NCBI GenBank assembly: GCA_003290165.1 | Contig: QNQO01002074.1 | Span: 62,001-126,000 of the forward strand | Source: Berberis thunbergii | Lineage: Eukaryota; Streptophyta; Magnoliopsida; Ranunculales; Berberidaceae | Length of the DNA stretch: 64,000 bases | Reading direction: 5' to 3' | Shown: in pieces, positions 31,173 to 43,044 of the stretch | How positions within the stretch are numbered: the stretch's first letter is position 1 | Layout of the letters: every line of letters starts with the position of its first letter | Position numbers and translations under genes: made by a program | The notes under the pieces: model-generated | Told to the model about the DNA's origin: nothing | The model's database searches: none | The model's input: the letters and a program-made list of their open reading frames with translations, nothing else

Positions 31173-32587
31173 ATAATAGAGAGCGAATTACCGCGAGTAT
31201 CGGCAGTATTACTTAATTTTAATTTTTATAAAACATCACAATGAAAGCTGTGGTAATACACCAACATGCATGATAATCTTCTTAATAGAAAACCGCATAT
31301 CAGTTCATGTATACCTACGAGTGGTAGGTTTGAATTGCAGTTGATATATACTTTTAAGTTTGTGATGTTAAATAATGCAAGTGATTACGTGGAGGAGTCT
31401 ATACATACTTAGGGATAGTATGGTGGTGCACTCTTTGGCAAACTAATAATTAATCCAACTTTGATGTGATATTTCTAGATTCTAGAGATCGTTCTAGACA
31501 CTACAGAATTCATCTGATTGAGATATACCAAAATTTCTCCTTAGTTCAAAGCTTGTCGACAGAAATTGTGTCAATAGTTTGGTAAATGACTAAATGTTAA
31601 CATTTTCAATCTCTGTGGACATATTTTAATTCATTTTAGATGGGGCTGGACATATTTTTAATCTATACCTTAAGGCTACATAATTAACTCTATATGGCTA
31701 AACAGATTTTAGCGATTGCCATGCGAGTTTGTTTTTCAATCACCATTTTCCCTCTCTCGAACTCCTCTTTCCCAACTTGATCCAAACTCTCTTCCTACCC
31801 TGTTTTCAACGTTCCGAAGTTGATTTCTACATCTGTTTGCACAGTAGATCACTTGTTAATTTTCTCGGAAGGCTAAATAATTAACTCTACCAGGCTAACC
31901 AAATTAAAGCTAATCACTTAATATTCTTGTTGTGTGTGGCTTCCATCCAAGCAGCTTATCAACCTAATAATCTGGCAAAAACTCAGACTTTTCAGAAAAA
32001 GAGTAAATGTCCGACCAACTGAGCTATAATTGATGGATTATATATATATATTTTTCCAACCCCAGTTCTATATTCATTCAAAATTTCGTTAATACCAACA
32101 ATTGTTTATATGTTTATACACCTATAATTGCGCATTATCTACAATACAATCCCTGATCACTGATTACTGATCGCTGATAGACTATATATAATGGTGTTGG
32201 CTTTTTATAGTCACGGGCTTGAAATGATCAACCAAAACATCAAATGTGATAGATCAGATAAAAAACTGATGTCCTCGACTGATATTCCAAAATGGTTATT
32301 TATATTTATTTTTACCTAAGAATCCTGATATTTTTCGTGAGCTTTTCATCAACTCAAACAAAATATGTGATTGCTCCATTTGCTCTGCCACATTGCAAGC
32401 AATGATACCCTCTCATAAAAAGTGTTATAGGGACTGTTCTCTAGATTTAATTTGTTATTTGGTTTCTTCCACAAATTGCAAAATGAGGAAGTTTCCTCCC
32501 AACTTCCTCCTATGGTTTCAACCAGACAATTTCTTTTGTACAATGCCGTATTCTGGAGGAAGGAAGGTGCAATGGAGTTTCTTCAAG

Positions 32588-32595
32588 TATAAATA
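32588..32595 (+). promoter_or_regulatory. TATA box of the calmodulin-like gene
   Basis: TATAAATA 107 bp upstream of the ATG at 32702, a normal spacing for a plant TATA box plus a short leader. It lies just past the point (about 32576) where homology with duplication copy 1 stops, so copy 1 lacks it. Confidence 0.7.
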
Positions 32596-32701
32596 GGGTA
32601 GTAAGCACCATATGTTGTGTACCTCCCAGTACATGAGTTTAGTGATCCTACCATAGTTTTTAGATTATTTATGTGATCAATATTCTTGCAAGTAAAGAAA
32701 A

Positions 32702-33181
32702 ATGTGCCTCCTAAAGTCTAATGACATGCACAAAATCTTTGAGAAGCTCGACGTAGATGGGGATGGGTATGTGAGTGTGAGTGAGCTAAGTTGGTTCCTT
32801 GACAAGTTCGAGGTTCAAACTGGGTCAGAAGAGCTTGAGTCCATTGTTGGGCAAAAGAATCTAGACTTGCAAGAGTTCATGTACTTTTGCGAGTCCATTT
32901 ATAAAAAACAAGGTGGGGTTGAGGAAGTAGAAGAAGAAGGGGAAGGGAGTGAGGTTGAGGATGAGGAAAGTGACCTTGTTGAAGCATTCAAAGTGTTCGA
33001 TTTGAACAATGATGGGGTCATTTCCTCTGAGGAGCTTCAATGTGTGTTATCAAGATTGGGACTTTGGGAGGAGAACAATGGGAGGGATTGTAGGAGTATG
33101 ATTTGTTCATTTGATATGAACTCAGATGGGGTGCTTGATTTCGAAGAATTCAAGCAAATGATGTTATTGACAATTCCTTGA
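32702..33181 (+). CDS. Calmodulin-like EF-hand protein (CML44/CML45-type), intronless
   Basis: 159-aa single-exon protein, the usual form of plant CML genes. EF-hand 1 loop DVDGDGYVSVSE (residues 17-28), EF-hand 3 loop DLNNDGVISSEE (100-111) and EF-hand 4 loop DMNSDGVLDFEE (138-149) keep Asp at position 1, Gly at 6 and Glu at 12. The second EF position (around 50-60) is degenerate. An acidic Glu-rich linker (74-90) separates the lobes. Such proteins sense cytosolic calcium and bind targets in stress, pollen or defence signalling. The N-terminal MCLLKSNDMHKIFEKL resembles the CML44-46 branch, an inference. No lesions are seen, and it is the only copy left of a tandemly duplicated locus. Confidence 0.9.
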   Translation: MCLLKSNDMHKIFEKLDVDGDGYVSVSELSWFLDKFEVQTGSEELESIVGQKNLDLQEFMYFCESIYKKQGGVEEVEEEGEGSEVEDEESDLVEAFKVFDLNNDGVISSEELQCVLSRLGLWEENNGRDCRSMICSFDMNSDGVLDFEEFKQMMLLTIP

Positions 33182-35355
33182 GACTCCCTTATGATATTAA
33201 ATGGACATGATGAACATTGCAAATATATAAAAAATTTGTTCCGATGTCACAAGATTGTATCAATGGTAAGAGCGTATTATCCGTGCTTTTTTGATTGGAT
33301 TTTTCGCAGTGGAATCTCAATGTTTTAAGGTTCAAGATGGCATTCAAATTGAGCTCAAGGAGAATGAAGCTCAGTTGATGATGAAGACTCTTTTAAGTTT
33401 AGTTTCTTTGTTATTGTAAGACAATAATATTTTTAGTTGAAATTATATTATGTCATTTTTAGGAAAGCCGCAACTATTTGGCTGGTAATAGGATTGTTGA
33501 AGCAAAAATGGCTAAGTTGGGTCCTTATAAATTCTCTGGTGTATTCTTTTTATGGTTCTTCAATGAATTTTAATGTTGATGGTGAGATGTTTAATTTGTA
33601 GTATGGAAGAACTTCATTGTCATTGAGAATTTTATTTTGTATGCTAGAGATTACAAGTGCGGTTCGCGCCATTTATCAACCTTTACTAATTATAACTGGT
33701 TATGGCTTCATTTCTTTTGGAAGACAATTAGTGAAACAAAAATATTAAATATAAATAACTTACGCACACATGAAGCTCAGTGATCCAAGTCTTGGATAGC
33801 CTAAAAAGAGGCATATATTCTTGCTTCCCAGTCATCACTGATCTCTAAGGAGGACTCGATTTCCTCAACTCGAGCCTCTAAGCGGGTGACTATTTCCCGA
33901 GTACAGTTGTGATAAGTGTGCTCTCCAACAGTAGTCACACCCTCGGATGCCCGTATCTTATGGGACTCAAACTGAAGAACAAATCACAGGACATGGATTT
34001 TTCAATGTTTTTAAAAGCCTTTATTTAAAAATAAAAGAATTTTATGGAGTGCGCTACTTGTTTTTTTTTTTGTGTGTGATTTATCGTGTGCACGATACCA
34101 TAATTATGCCTATATTGTCAATTTGCAATGACATACTAAGGCGTACGCAATTGGTACTGAAAGTGACTCCATTGTCCATACTAACAACACATGGTCCCTT
34201 CCATAAAAAAGGCATACCAATAAGGAACAAATACTGCTTTGAATGGTTTCACAGTCTTTTGATGGCTTATAACAATGGCTCTCAAATCTTGCAACATATA
34301 AGGAATTGTGTGGGATCTTCTTGAAAGAGTTTGAGAATTTCTTCAAACACTTTGTGAAAGTCTAATAATTATGCCTAGAGTATAACTGTTTGGGAGTTGT
34401 TTTGGGTCTCACAGGTTCATTGACTGCTTCAAGTTTAGGTGGTTTAAAACAGATGATATTAAAATTAGTCCATTTCCTTGGACTACAGAAGCTAGCTCCA
34501 TTCAATAATTATTTTCTGAAAATGAATTGTGTGTTGAGTAACGAAAATTAACTGCAAATATGCCTTGTATTTTTATAAAATACTTAGAGCATGTTTATCA
34601 AAAACTATTTTATCCCTCAAAACTTAATTTAGACAAAATCAGTAATTATTTTATTAAGTGAGGTTTGTTAATGTGTCTAAACTATACAGAGAAGCAAAAA
34701 TATTGTGGCGAATGTTATCATAACACCATGATTCAAGGTGGCCACAAGCATTTAATTATTTAATTATGGTTCTAAAGTCTAATAAAACCTTAGGCATTAT
34801 AATTATCGGAGTTACGAAAGAGATAAGTCGTGGTGAAAATCACTCTCCCAAAGACACATCTCAATGAAGGAGTAGACCATTATAATAAATGTCCTCATTC
34901 ATTACGCCATTCGAGCTTAAGTCATGCACATAGTTGAATGCATTCATTACATAAGGTAAAGGAAAATGTAAGAGATGTGAATTTGATTATTCGATTAACA
35001 CGTACTATGCAATTTTAGCTGAGTTCTGTCCAGATTAATTTTCATCTTCAATAGATTTACTGACTTAAGCATCAGAGTGTCTTCGACAACCAAACATGTG
35101 ATCTTTTGACAATCTAACATTTGTTTCGCCAGTCAAATTTTCAGGAGACCAAATTTAGACGTATCAGCGAGTGCTCATCATCTTAATATTTTGATTTCTT
35201 CGAAACTCAAATTTGGAATTTTAAAAATAGATGTTCCTTTCTTAATTTTTTTTTTGTTATTATTATTTCTTAACTCACACCTTTTTCCTACTTTATTGAG
35301 AAAAGTTTCCTTAGCTTAAGGTTTTTCATTTTTTTTTTTATGATTGCTAAGGATA
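33182..35355. other. 3' flank of the calmodulin-like gene
   Basis: Mostly AT-rich. At 33830-33960 the minus strand reads EHTYHNCTREIVTRLEARV followed by EEIESSLEISDDWEA, a coiled-coil-like phrase resembling degraded retrotransposon or plant-mobile-domain sequence; too short to name. This whole stretch is part of what copy 1 of the duplication lost. Confidence 0.4.
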
Positions 35356-35529
35356 TGTTATTTTTCCAACATTAACCAAACACACCCAAAATTTGTTTTA
35401 TGATTTTTTAAATTTTGGTCATTTTCATGATGTTGATAAATGTGGAAACAAAACTATGGGATTGATCCCCTTGATCTACTACTATGTGCCAAGCAATATT
35501 GGATAAATTGTTGTCAAACAAATGGTAGG

Positions 35530-36119
35530 TAGGAGCTTTGTGATTCCGATTGTGCAGTTGATAAGAGCAACCAAGTCCTTACACCGTACAAACGGTTTTC
35601 TTCCACACAAATAAGTATGCGAAGCTTCGCCCCAACTTCCTACATGACCATCAACAAGCCAAACGATATAGCTAGAAATTTGTCTTTTGTTGTATTGTAT
35701 TGAAGATGGACAGGTAAAGGATGAAGCAGAAAGCTTGATTTGGACAAGAGGCCACTCCTAAACAACGATTATGATATTATGAGATTTTTTTTTTGTGTGC
35801 CATCATTTTCGTTCTTTATGTGTGGTTTATCGCTCTTAAGACGGGGAATTCTAATTGGTGTGCCATCATTTTCGATCTTTTGTGTATCAAGAAGGAAAAA
35901 CTCAAAGAATTCTTTAATCCAAAAAAATAAGATCAGTCGAAGGAAAGAGATAGAAGAAAAGGAGGTTGACATTATATGTGTCCTGCACAAGGTAAGCTCA
36001 AAAGGTAGGCAATCCAACAGATCCCAAAAGAGGACGCTTCGCGAGATGTGGAATCAGTCCACTTATAAAGACTAACGGGTGCAATACTCAACGCGTTCCA
36101 CAACATGTAGCTCAAATAG
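35530..36119. other. Intergenic between the duplication and the Tat-type remnant
   Basis: Contains a short direct repeat (gtgccatcattttcg at about 35797 and 35859). Short frames on both strands lack family features. Confidence 0.3.
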
Positions 36120-37262
36120 CAAAACTTGATGCTAGCCAGTCACCCCATGATTGGGTTTAGCAGGGAGAAGCACTTCCCTGTCGGAAAGATTATGTTGACG
36201 GTGGTGGCAGAAGAGTCACAACTGCAGAAAGTCTTGTTTCAGGAGTTCATGGTGGTCGATGCCTCATCCACCTACAATATCATTTTGGAAAGGCCTTGGC
36301 TCCATCAGATAGAGGTGATAGTTTTTACTTTGCATCAATGCATCAAGTACCCTGCCAATCAAGTGAATGGACCATTCGAAGAGACCAGCAGCCAGCAAAA
36401 GAGACTACCACTATGTAGTATTAAAGCAACTGAACAGTTAGCAATCATAGCCTGGGATCGCGGGTCAGGCATCTTAGAGCCCGGGCCTAGAGAAGAGAAC
36501 AAAGTCTCTCCTCTCGGATGATGAGACTCCAGTTAGTCTGAATGGAAGACTTAACGTTTGCCAGCCAGAAGAGGAGTCATTCAGGGTCTACCTTGATAGA
36601 CCCAATAACAATGAAGTCATCCAAATAGGTTCCTGCTAGAGCAAAGAATTGGCAGAACAACTAATAAAGTTGATGACAGAGAATCAATACATCTTCACCT
36701 CGACGATGCGGGACATGGTGGGAATTGACCCATCCGGGATCACCCATTGACTGGAAGTTGACCCTAAGTGGAAGCCGATCAGGCATAAAAAGAAACCCAT
36801 GACCCCAAACGAAATCGGATCATCAATGAAGAGACACAAATGATACTTAACGCTGACATGTTTAAGGAAGCATGGTACCCAGACTGGCTGGCAAATATCA
36901 TCCTGATGAAAAGAAAAGTGGTTAATGAAGAGTCTACATGGATTACACATGCCCGAATAAGACTTGTCCGAAAAACAACCCTCTACTTCCTCACACTGAA
37001 CAGATCGTGGACACCACGTCCAAACACCACCTTCTAAGTTTCATGGACACTTATTCTGGATACAATCATATACAAATGCACCTGTCAGACCAAGAGAAAG
37101 CCTCATTCATAGCTGAAAGAGGGACATACTGCTATCGGGTGAGGTCGTTCGATCTAAAGAGCGCGGGAACAACACATCAACGATTGGTAAGCCAGATGTT
37201 CACTGAGCAAATTGAAAGAATCATGGAAGTCTATATAGACGTCTCAACGCATCTAACCGTTC
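36120..37262 (+). pseudogene. Ty3/gypsy (Tat-type) protease-RT remnant
   Basis: Three broken frames in pol order. At 36126-36521: VVDASSTYNIILERPWLHQ and STLHQ-like LHQCIKYP, the post-protease segment of Tat/Athila elements. At about 36640-36930: ENQYIFTSTMRDMVGIDPS and PEWLAN-like PDWLANIILMK, the RT entry. At 36938-37260: LLSFMDTYSGYNHIQMH, EKASFIAERGTYCYRV and EVYIDVS where the catalytic YxDD should be. Multiple stops and frameshifts separate these; the RT catalytic motif is altered. Inactive. Confidence 0.85.
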
Positions 37263-37329
37263 CAGATCATACTAACCATAACAATGCCTTAACCACCAAT
37301 ACTCAACTAAATAATGAGTCATGATCTAG

Positions 37330-38660
37330 TCCCGAAAAAACTATCCGTCTGTCATTCCAGTTCTATACAAAACTAAGTAGCAACACTTCGACAGACCAAC
37401 GCCTACTCAGAAAGCGGGCAACCAACAAGAAGTGGTCTGTCCACATAAAAATCACTTTTAAGTGGCTTCATTATCATCGACGAATTGTGTTATTTTGTCA
37501 AGGGAACTACACAGTTTGTGTCAGGACCACACACATCTCCTTGAGGAGATTAGCATAGTCCTCGCTCATAATTAAACTGTCTCATTTTTTATTTTATTTT
37601 TTTACAATTCAGAAGAGTTGTTAGCACAAGCCAGTGTGATCCACAATCATTCAAGGCATACAAGAAAAACAAATTGTTAAAAATGACTTTATTGATTATC
37701 AAAAAGTTGTTACAAAGCTTTACTTACTAACTAATACAAAAAGTTACACAATACAAATATCTAAGCTTGGTGCAAAACAAGGTCTAGTAAGGATATGCCG
37801 GTATATATGTCAATACTTTGCTCCGCCAATCTACTTTCAGAAGAAGAATTGGAAGTCAAGCAAAAAGTATCCGCCACCCAAAGTTGGCCATTGGTACACA
37901 TGCCAATATATACTTTACTCTGCCAATCTGCATTCACAAAAGGATTTGAAAGTGAAAGCAAAATGACCCAAAGTTGGTTGTGGGGGTGATCCCTAAAAAA
38001 AAGGATGCCTTTGGTGAAGTAGAGTCAGCTCCCCAAGATGAAGGACAAACTTGGTCCTTATAGGGGAGTTCGTACTTCTTCTTTGCGATGTAAGTTAAAA
38101 TTTGAAGGTCCCATGGAACCACTGGATGCTAATTCAAACTAGGTGGTTTCATCCAATAGTAGGTTTTGTTAAGATTCATTGCTGCAAATGTAAAAACATT
38201 CGAAGACTCCACCAACGGAGACCTTCTTTCATCCCTTAGCGACACAAAAACACATTTTCTGGAAGACACGTTTAAGGATCATGCTTAAAACTGCGAGAAC
38301 CAACCTATATATAGGCGGAACGGTTCACAAAAGAAGGTCACCCAGCAGTCACGTCAACATTAAACACTACATGGGGAATTAAGAGGCAATGGTTCCAATC
38401 CACATTAACTGCACCAGTCCACATTCAACGAATTAATGGAACTACACGCAGTCCCATTAACTAGGGGGAGTAACCAATGGTAAACCAAATCGACTCATAA
38501 TCCACTCTGTACACGTGGCATGACAATCTCGTCAGCATATTGAAATGAGCCCAACTAAGCGCTAAACTAATCCAGCCCAAAGAAGGGAACGAACCCAGTA
38601 TGCCCCAGGCTCACTGAGGTAAATATCTAGAAGGTGGACCCAATCAACAATGCCCTATTA
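37330..38660. other. Non-coding sequence between the two Tat-type pol remnants
   Basis: Includes a diverged direct repeat of roughly 120 bp (ctccgccaatct...cacccaaagttgg near 37820-37890, ctctgccaatctgc...acccaaagttgg near 37918-37980). Farther on there is an LTR-like phrase with 'tatatatagg' near 38309. RNase H and most of integrase are not found here, so the element suffered an internal deletion or rearrangement. Confidence 0.4.
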
Positions 38661-38689
38661 AGCCCACAAGTCAAATGGTCAAACCCAGA

Positions 38690-38920
38690 ACCCCTAAGGT
38701 TTGGATAAGGCAAATATTTAGGACTTTGACTCAAGATAGGCAGGCTAGTGACAAGTTAACCCCTACGGGGGAAACACCATTTGTTTTAGCTTACACAGCG
38801 GAGGCAATGATCTCAGTAAAGCTGGGAATGCTAACGACCAAAACGGAGGAGATCAGGCCGGATGACAATGGTGACACTTTATGTGTCGGACTAGACCTCC
38901 TCGAATAAAAGAGGGATGAG
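38690..38920 (+). pseudogene. Ty3/gypsy (Tat-type) integrase C-terminal remnant
   Basis: The frame reads TPTGETPFVLAYTAEAMI, then SVKLGMLTTKTEE and LCVGLDLLE followed by a stop and KRDES. The phrase TPTGETPF.LAYG.EAMIPVE...LDLLEEKRD is diagnostic of Tat-lineage integrase C-termini. It is probably part of the same decayed element as 36120-37262. Confidence 0.8.
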
Positions 38921-39114
38921 AGCTTTAATGACAATATGCCAGGTGCATGTTGCTTAGAAAACATGAACGATGAAAACCTTGACCGGCCATGGAATGTAAA
39001 GCAGCTAAAGAAATGTTACAAATAAAAACTATTTGTTTTTACTAAAATTTCACTGTTGTTCATTAAATCTAGCTAGGTATCATGTCAATCTATTGCAATC
39101 TGATTAAGTATCAA

Positions 39115-40520
39115 GCCTGTTGGTCCGATCTCCATGTTGGACCACTAGGTGAGCTAAATAAGTCAACACACCCAAGTCAGACTTAAATACCCAAGGCCAT
39201 TGAAGCATTGTCCGACTATAAACAATGATGGTCGAACTTGACCGAAGTTTAGTCAGCTCATTAAGACTGATGAGGACAACTTCTTGTCAAATCTAACTAG
39301 GGGTGGGCACGAGACGGGATGAGATTAGATATACCCATCCCTATCCCATCTCATTCATATGGGATCGGGATGGGACGATATCAGCGTGCTGCCTGTGACT
39401 GCTGCGAAAATTATCATCATATAAAAGCGTGAAAAATAATTTTCTTATAATTAGATATAGATGTGACATGCAAATATAAGAGTAACCACTAAATTCCCTA
39501 ACAATGAAGTCGAGTAGGCTGACTTTTAGAAAATGGCATGATAAATGAGACCCACTGGTGAGAGTATTGTGTCGCTGTGATGACCTCCCAACTGATTTTA
39601 CAATTTCATTACTGTGGGAAACAAAATTCATGGTTCCTTGACAAAATGACATTTCATCTTTTGTTAGGGAAGAAATATAGACCTATTGGTGATGCTCTAA
39701 CATATTCATAATGGTTTATCATCAATACATATATCGTAATTATAAAAAAATATTTTTACAGCTCGGGGCATCTCAAATTCTTGGCTCCGCCCCTGAATGT
39801 TTCCTTCTGAATATATATTACTTAGTTAATTGTTATTTTTCATCTTCACCTGGGTATTATCAATATTTGGAAGTTAAATAATTGAAGCCACTTTTATTGG
39901 GAATCCAAGCAATAGTCTGTTATCTTTATCTTGCTTAATGAATATTTATTTCTTGAAGTAACATTTCTGTTAGCACTGTAAACACCATGAGTTTTTGTTA
40001 GTCATATGTAAGTTTATATGAATAAAAATAAGTAAATAAATAATAAATATTAAGAAATTAGCTTTGGACGGGATTGGCGGGATTGAAAATCTTCATCCCA
40101 TCCCATCCCATTCTAGATCGGGATGGGACGAGATCGGGATGAAAAAATCGGGATGGGACGGGATCGTGATCGCGAGATCGGATGCTCACCCCTAAATCTA
40201 ACACCTAGTCTGCCAAAAAAGACAAAAATGGCTTGGAAAATGAAAATATAGTCAAAACTCATGGAGCCCGACCAAGATGGCTTGCTAGGGCTCAATATTC
40301 GATCAAAGACAGTGATGGTCGAACTTGACTAAAGTTTAGTCAGTTCATTAAGAATGATGAAGACAACTTCTGGTTCGCTCTAACGCCTAGTCCGCCAAGA
40401 ACGGACAAAGACGACTTAGAAATTGAAAGTTTAATCAGAGCTCATAAAGCCTGACCAAGAGGTTTGCCAGGGATCATTGTCCGACCATAGACAATGATGG
40501 TCGAACCTGACCAAAGGGTA
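39115..40520 (+). repeat. 182-bp tandem repeats, interrupted by a hAT-like element
   Basis: Units start with gatggtcgaac at 39227, 40314 and 40496 (last one partial). Subtracting the 905 bp of insertion plus duplicated site, the first unit is 182 bp, and the second (40314-40495) is also 182 bp. Shared words include gtttagtcag.tcattaag and cctagtc(t/c)gcca. Tandem repeats next to pol are typical of Tat/Ogre-type elements, so they probably belong to the decayed element upstream. Confidence 0.75.
39298..40194. mobile_element. hAT-like non-autonomous element with perfect 8-bp TSD
   Basis: Begins TAGGGGTGGGCACGAG and ends GATGCTCACCCCTA. aatctaac is repeated exactly at 39290-39297 and 40195-40202. 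Subterminal cccatccc/gggatggg repeats (cgggatgggacg) crowd both ends. It splits a 182-bp repeat unit, showing insertion after the tandem array formed. No transposase. Confidence 0.9.
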
Positions 40521-40743
40521 AAAATGTCACTCAATATCAAGTAGGATGGGTTTGCTATTATGTATCAAAACAACAATTTTGGCAACTTCTAATATTTTTT
40601 CTAGAATTTTCCTTAATAATAATAATTATAATAATAACAACACAAGGCATATTATTTAAGTGGGTCAACCCATCAGGCCATTTGATCGGCTTCCCAATTG
40701 GTTTAATTAGTGCTCTAGTTAAGGTTTTGTAGAATAAGTTAAA

Positions 40744-42205
40744 GGTGGCGACTACACCACACCACCATTTTTTGTCTCTCACACCACCTATATAAACAAA
40801 AATCATCCATTTTTTCCTCTCACCATTCAAATCGACAATTGTTCTTCCCTCTCCCATTCGAAATCTCTTTCAAATCTCTCCCAAGACTCAAATCTCTTGC
40901 AAATCTCCTCATTCCCTAAAAAAAACTCTCAAAATCCCCTCAAATTCGAAACCCTTAAACCCAAACTCAATAGATATGCATGACTTAGACCCGAACTAAA
41001 TAGATATAAATAATAGAAAAACCCAAACTCAAAACAGGGTAACTTTCGACCAATTTAAAACCTCAATTGAGATCGATTCTCAACCTCATAAAAAAAATTG
41101 TAGTACTATTAGTTATCTAATAAACACAACTTAAATCAAATTAAAATATTTTGAAATAAGGAAGTTATGGTCATTTTACTAAAATTGCGCAAATATGTCT
41201 GAAAAATAAAAATGGGATAATGTTCTTGAATTTCGGTGTGCTCGATCGATACCAATTATCAACTTGATCAAAACACAAAAAGTTGTATTACTCTAAATTA
41301 TCTAATAAACACAACTTGAATCACTTGAAAATATTTTGAAATGAGCAAGTTATTGTCATTTTACTAAAGTCGTGCAAATTTGTCTGAAAAATATTCTGTT
41401 TGCATTTGAACAGGAAAAATAATTTTGTTCGCACTTCGCATTGTGAAATGCGGGGTATGTGAGATAACCAGCATTGCACAATGTGAACAGGTTACCCCGC
41501 ATTGCACCTTGCGAACAGAAATTTTTTTGGACAGATTTGCGCGACTTTAGTAAAATGACCATAACTTGCTCATTTCAAAAGATTTTTAATTGATTCAAGT
41601 TGTTTTTATTATATAACTCAGAGTACTACAACTTTTGTGTTTTGATCAACCTAAAAATTGGTCTCCATCAAGCACATAAGTTGGCCGAAAGTAAGGAACA
41701 CTATTTCATTTTTATTTTTTGGACAGATTTGCACGACTTTAGTAAAATGACCATAACTTGCTCATTTCAAAACATTTTCAAGTGATTCAAATTGTGTTTA
41801 TCAGAGTAATACAACTTTTTTGGTTTGATCAACGTGAGAATTAGTCTCGATTGAGTACATAAGTTGGCCGAAAGTCAAGAACACTATCCCGTTTTTATTT
41901 TTCGAACAAATTTGCAAGCCTTTGGTAAAATGACCATAACTTGCTCATTTCAAAACATTTTCAAGTGTCAAGTTGTATTTATTAGATAACTCATAGTACT
42001 ACAACTTTCATGTTTTGATGAGCTTGAGAATTAATCTCAATTGGGGGTTTAAATTGGTCGAAAGTTATCATGTTTACATTTTTTTTCGTTTTAAGTTTGG
42101 GTTTCTTTGTTATGCATATTTATTGGTGATGTGAGAAAGTAAAAAAAAAAAAAAAACATTGGTGGTGTGAGAGAGATGATATGATGGTGCGGTGTAGTCG
42201 TTGCC
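40744..42205. mobile_element. Mutator-type foldback element, 9-bp TSD
   Basis: taagttaaa is repeated at 40735-40743 and 42206-42214. Ends GGTGGCGACTACACCACACC and complement GGCAACGACTACACCGCACC are inverted repeats, continuing as gtctctcacaccacc on each side. Inside, a roughly 195-bp block with 'gactttagtaaaatgaccat' and 'aacttgctcatttcaaaa' occurs three times on the right (about 41535, 41730, 41920). It occurs inverted about twice on the left (about 41155 and 41345). The element is 1462 bp and encodes no recognisable protein. Confidence 0.85.
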
Positions 42206-42729
42206 TAAGTTAAATAGCCACTACCACATTTGTGCATGGCTGCATGCTACGCATGCCATATACTAACCCTTGCATGTTAACTTTTAATGAAAATATTTCT
42301 ACAATTTTTTTCTTTCTAAATTGTCCCAAGTATTATATATGAACACATATACTCTAAAGGGATCGGGAAATTATTATGATTTTTTCATTGATTAAATTAA
42401 TAAATAAATTTTTTTCCTCTTTTGAATCATCAAATCAGATTTTTTTCATTAAACTACTTTATTGGCCCAGTTGAGATGTGAAACAATAAAATGGCTTTAA
42501 AAACCTTGAATTGTGTATTGTTCAACTCTTATTTGAATTTGAATTGGGATATAAATGATTTTGAATTTTATATGGAGGTATTTTAATTCACAAAAATTCT
42601 AGCAACCCTTATTTGCTGGCATTTTCTTCTGTTTTGTTTGAGTTTTTTTACACTTTTACTCCTTATATAAATAGTGTTTGTAGTTGTGTTTTAAAGAGCA
42701 CAGACAAAAAGTGTAAAAACACCAAAACA

Positions 42730-42885
42730 CCCTAATTCTAGGGAGTGAGGGAGGGCGCAATGGCAGCCCAACACCACCCACCCTCCTTGCAATGCACATC
42801 ACTACACATCTCGAGAAGGGTGGCGGTATTGGGCTGCCCTCACACCATCCCTAACGCCCTCTCCCTCGCTCCCTAGACTTATTCA
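42730..42885. mobile_element. Probable hairpin MITE inside the foldback element
   Basis: ATTCTAGGGAGTGAGGGAGG on the left and the complement AGTCTAGGGAGCGAGGGAG on the right form arms. An inner pair (ggcagcccaacacc / ggtattgggctgcc) follows. The layout matches the 43045 element, but its target-site duplication is unclear (best alignment six of nine). Confidence 0.5.
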
Positions 42886-43044
42886 TTAAAGCAACTCAAA
42901 CATCGACAGAGGGAGGAGCATTTAGTGGATTGTGGCTGCCTCCAAGGGAAACACAGTGAATGAAACTAAAATACCAACTTATCATTGGTCTCTTTACTTG
43001 GCCTTGTTTTGGCATCTTTACACTTTTTTTCCTCTTTTTAGAAC

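Larger units (their letters stand above)
29391..35529 (+). repeat. Tandem duplication, copy 2 (retains the calmodulin-like gene)
   Basis: Second copy of the 26209-29341 unit, separated from it by about 50 bp. It preserves the segment 32577-35355 with the calcium-binding gene. It differs from copy 1 by two insertions absent there (30356-30594 and 31062-31172) and lacks the MITE present in copy 1. Neither copy's other short frames look like real genes. Confidence 0.88.

Noticed and set aside
39770..39800. 'ggctccgcccctg' transposon end inside the 39298 element (also near 26610 and 29800)
   Set aside because: Looks like a common plant transposon terminus, but no partner end or duplication could be paired, so no element is called.
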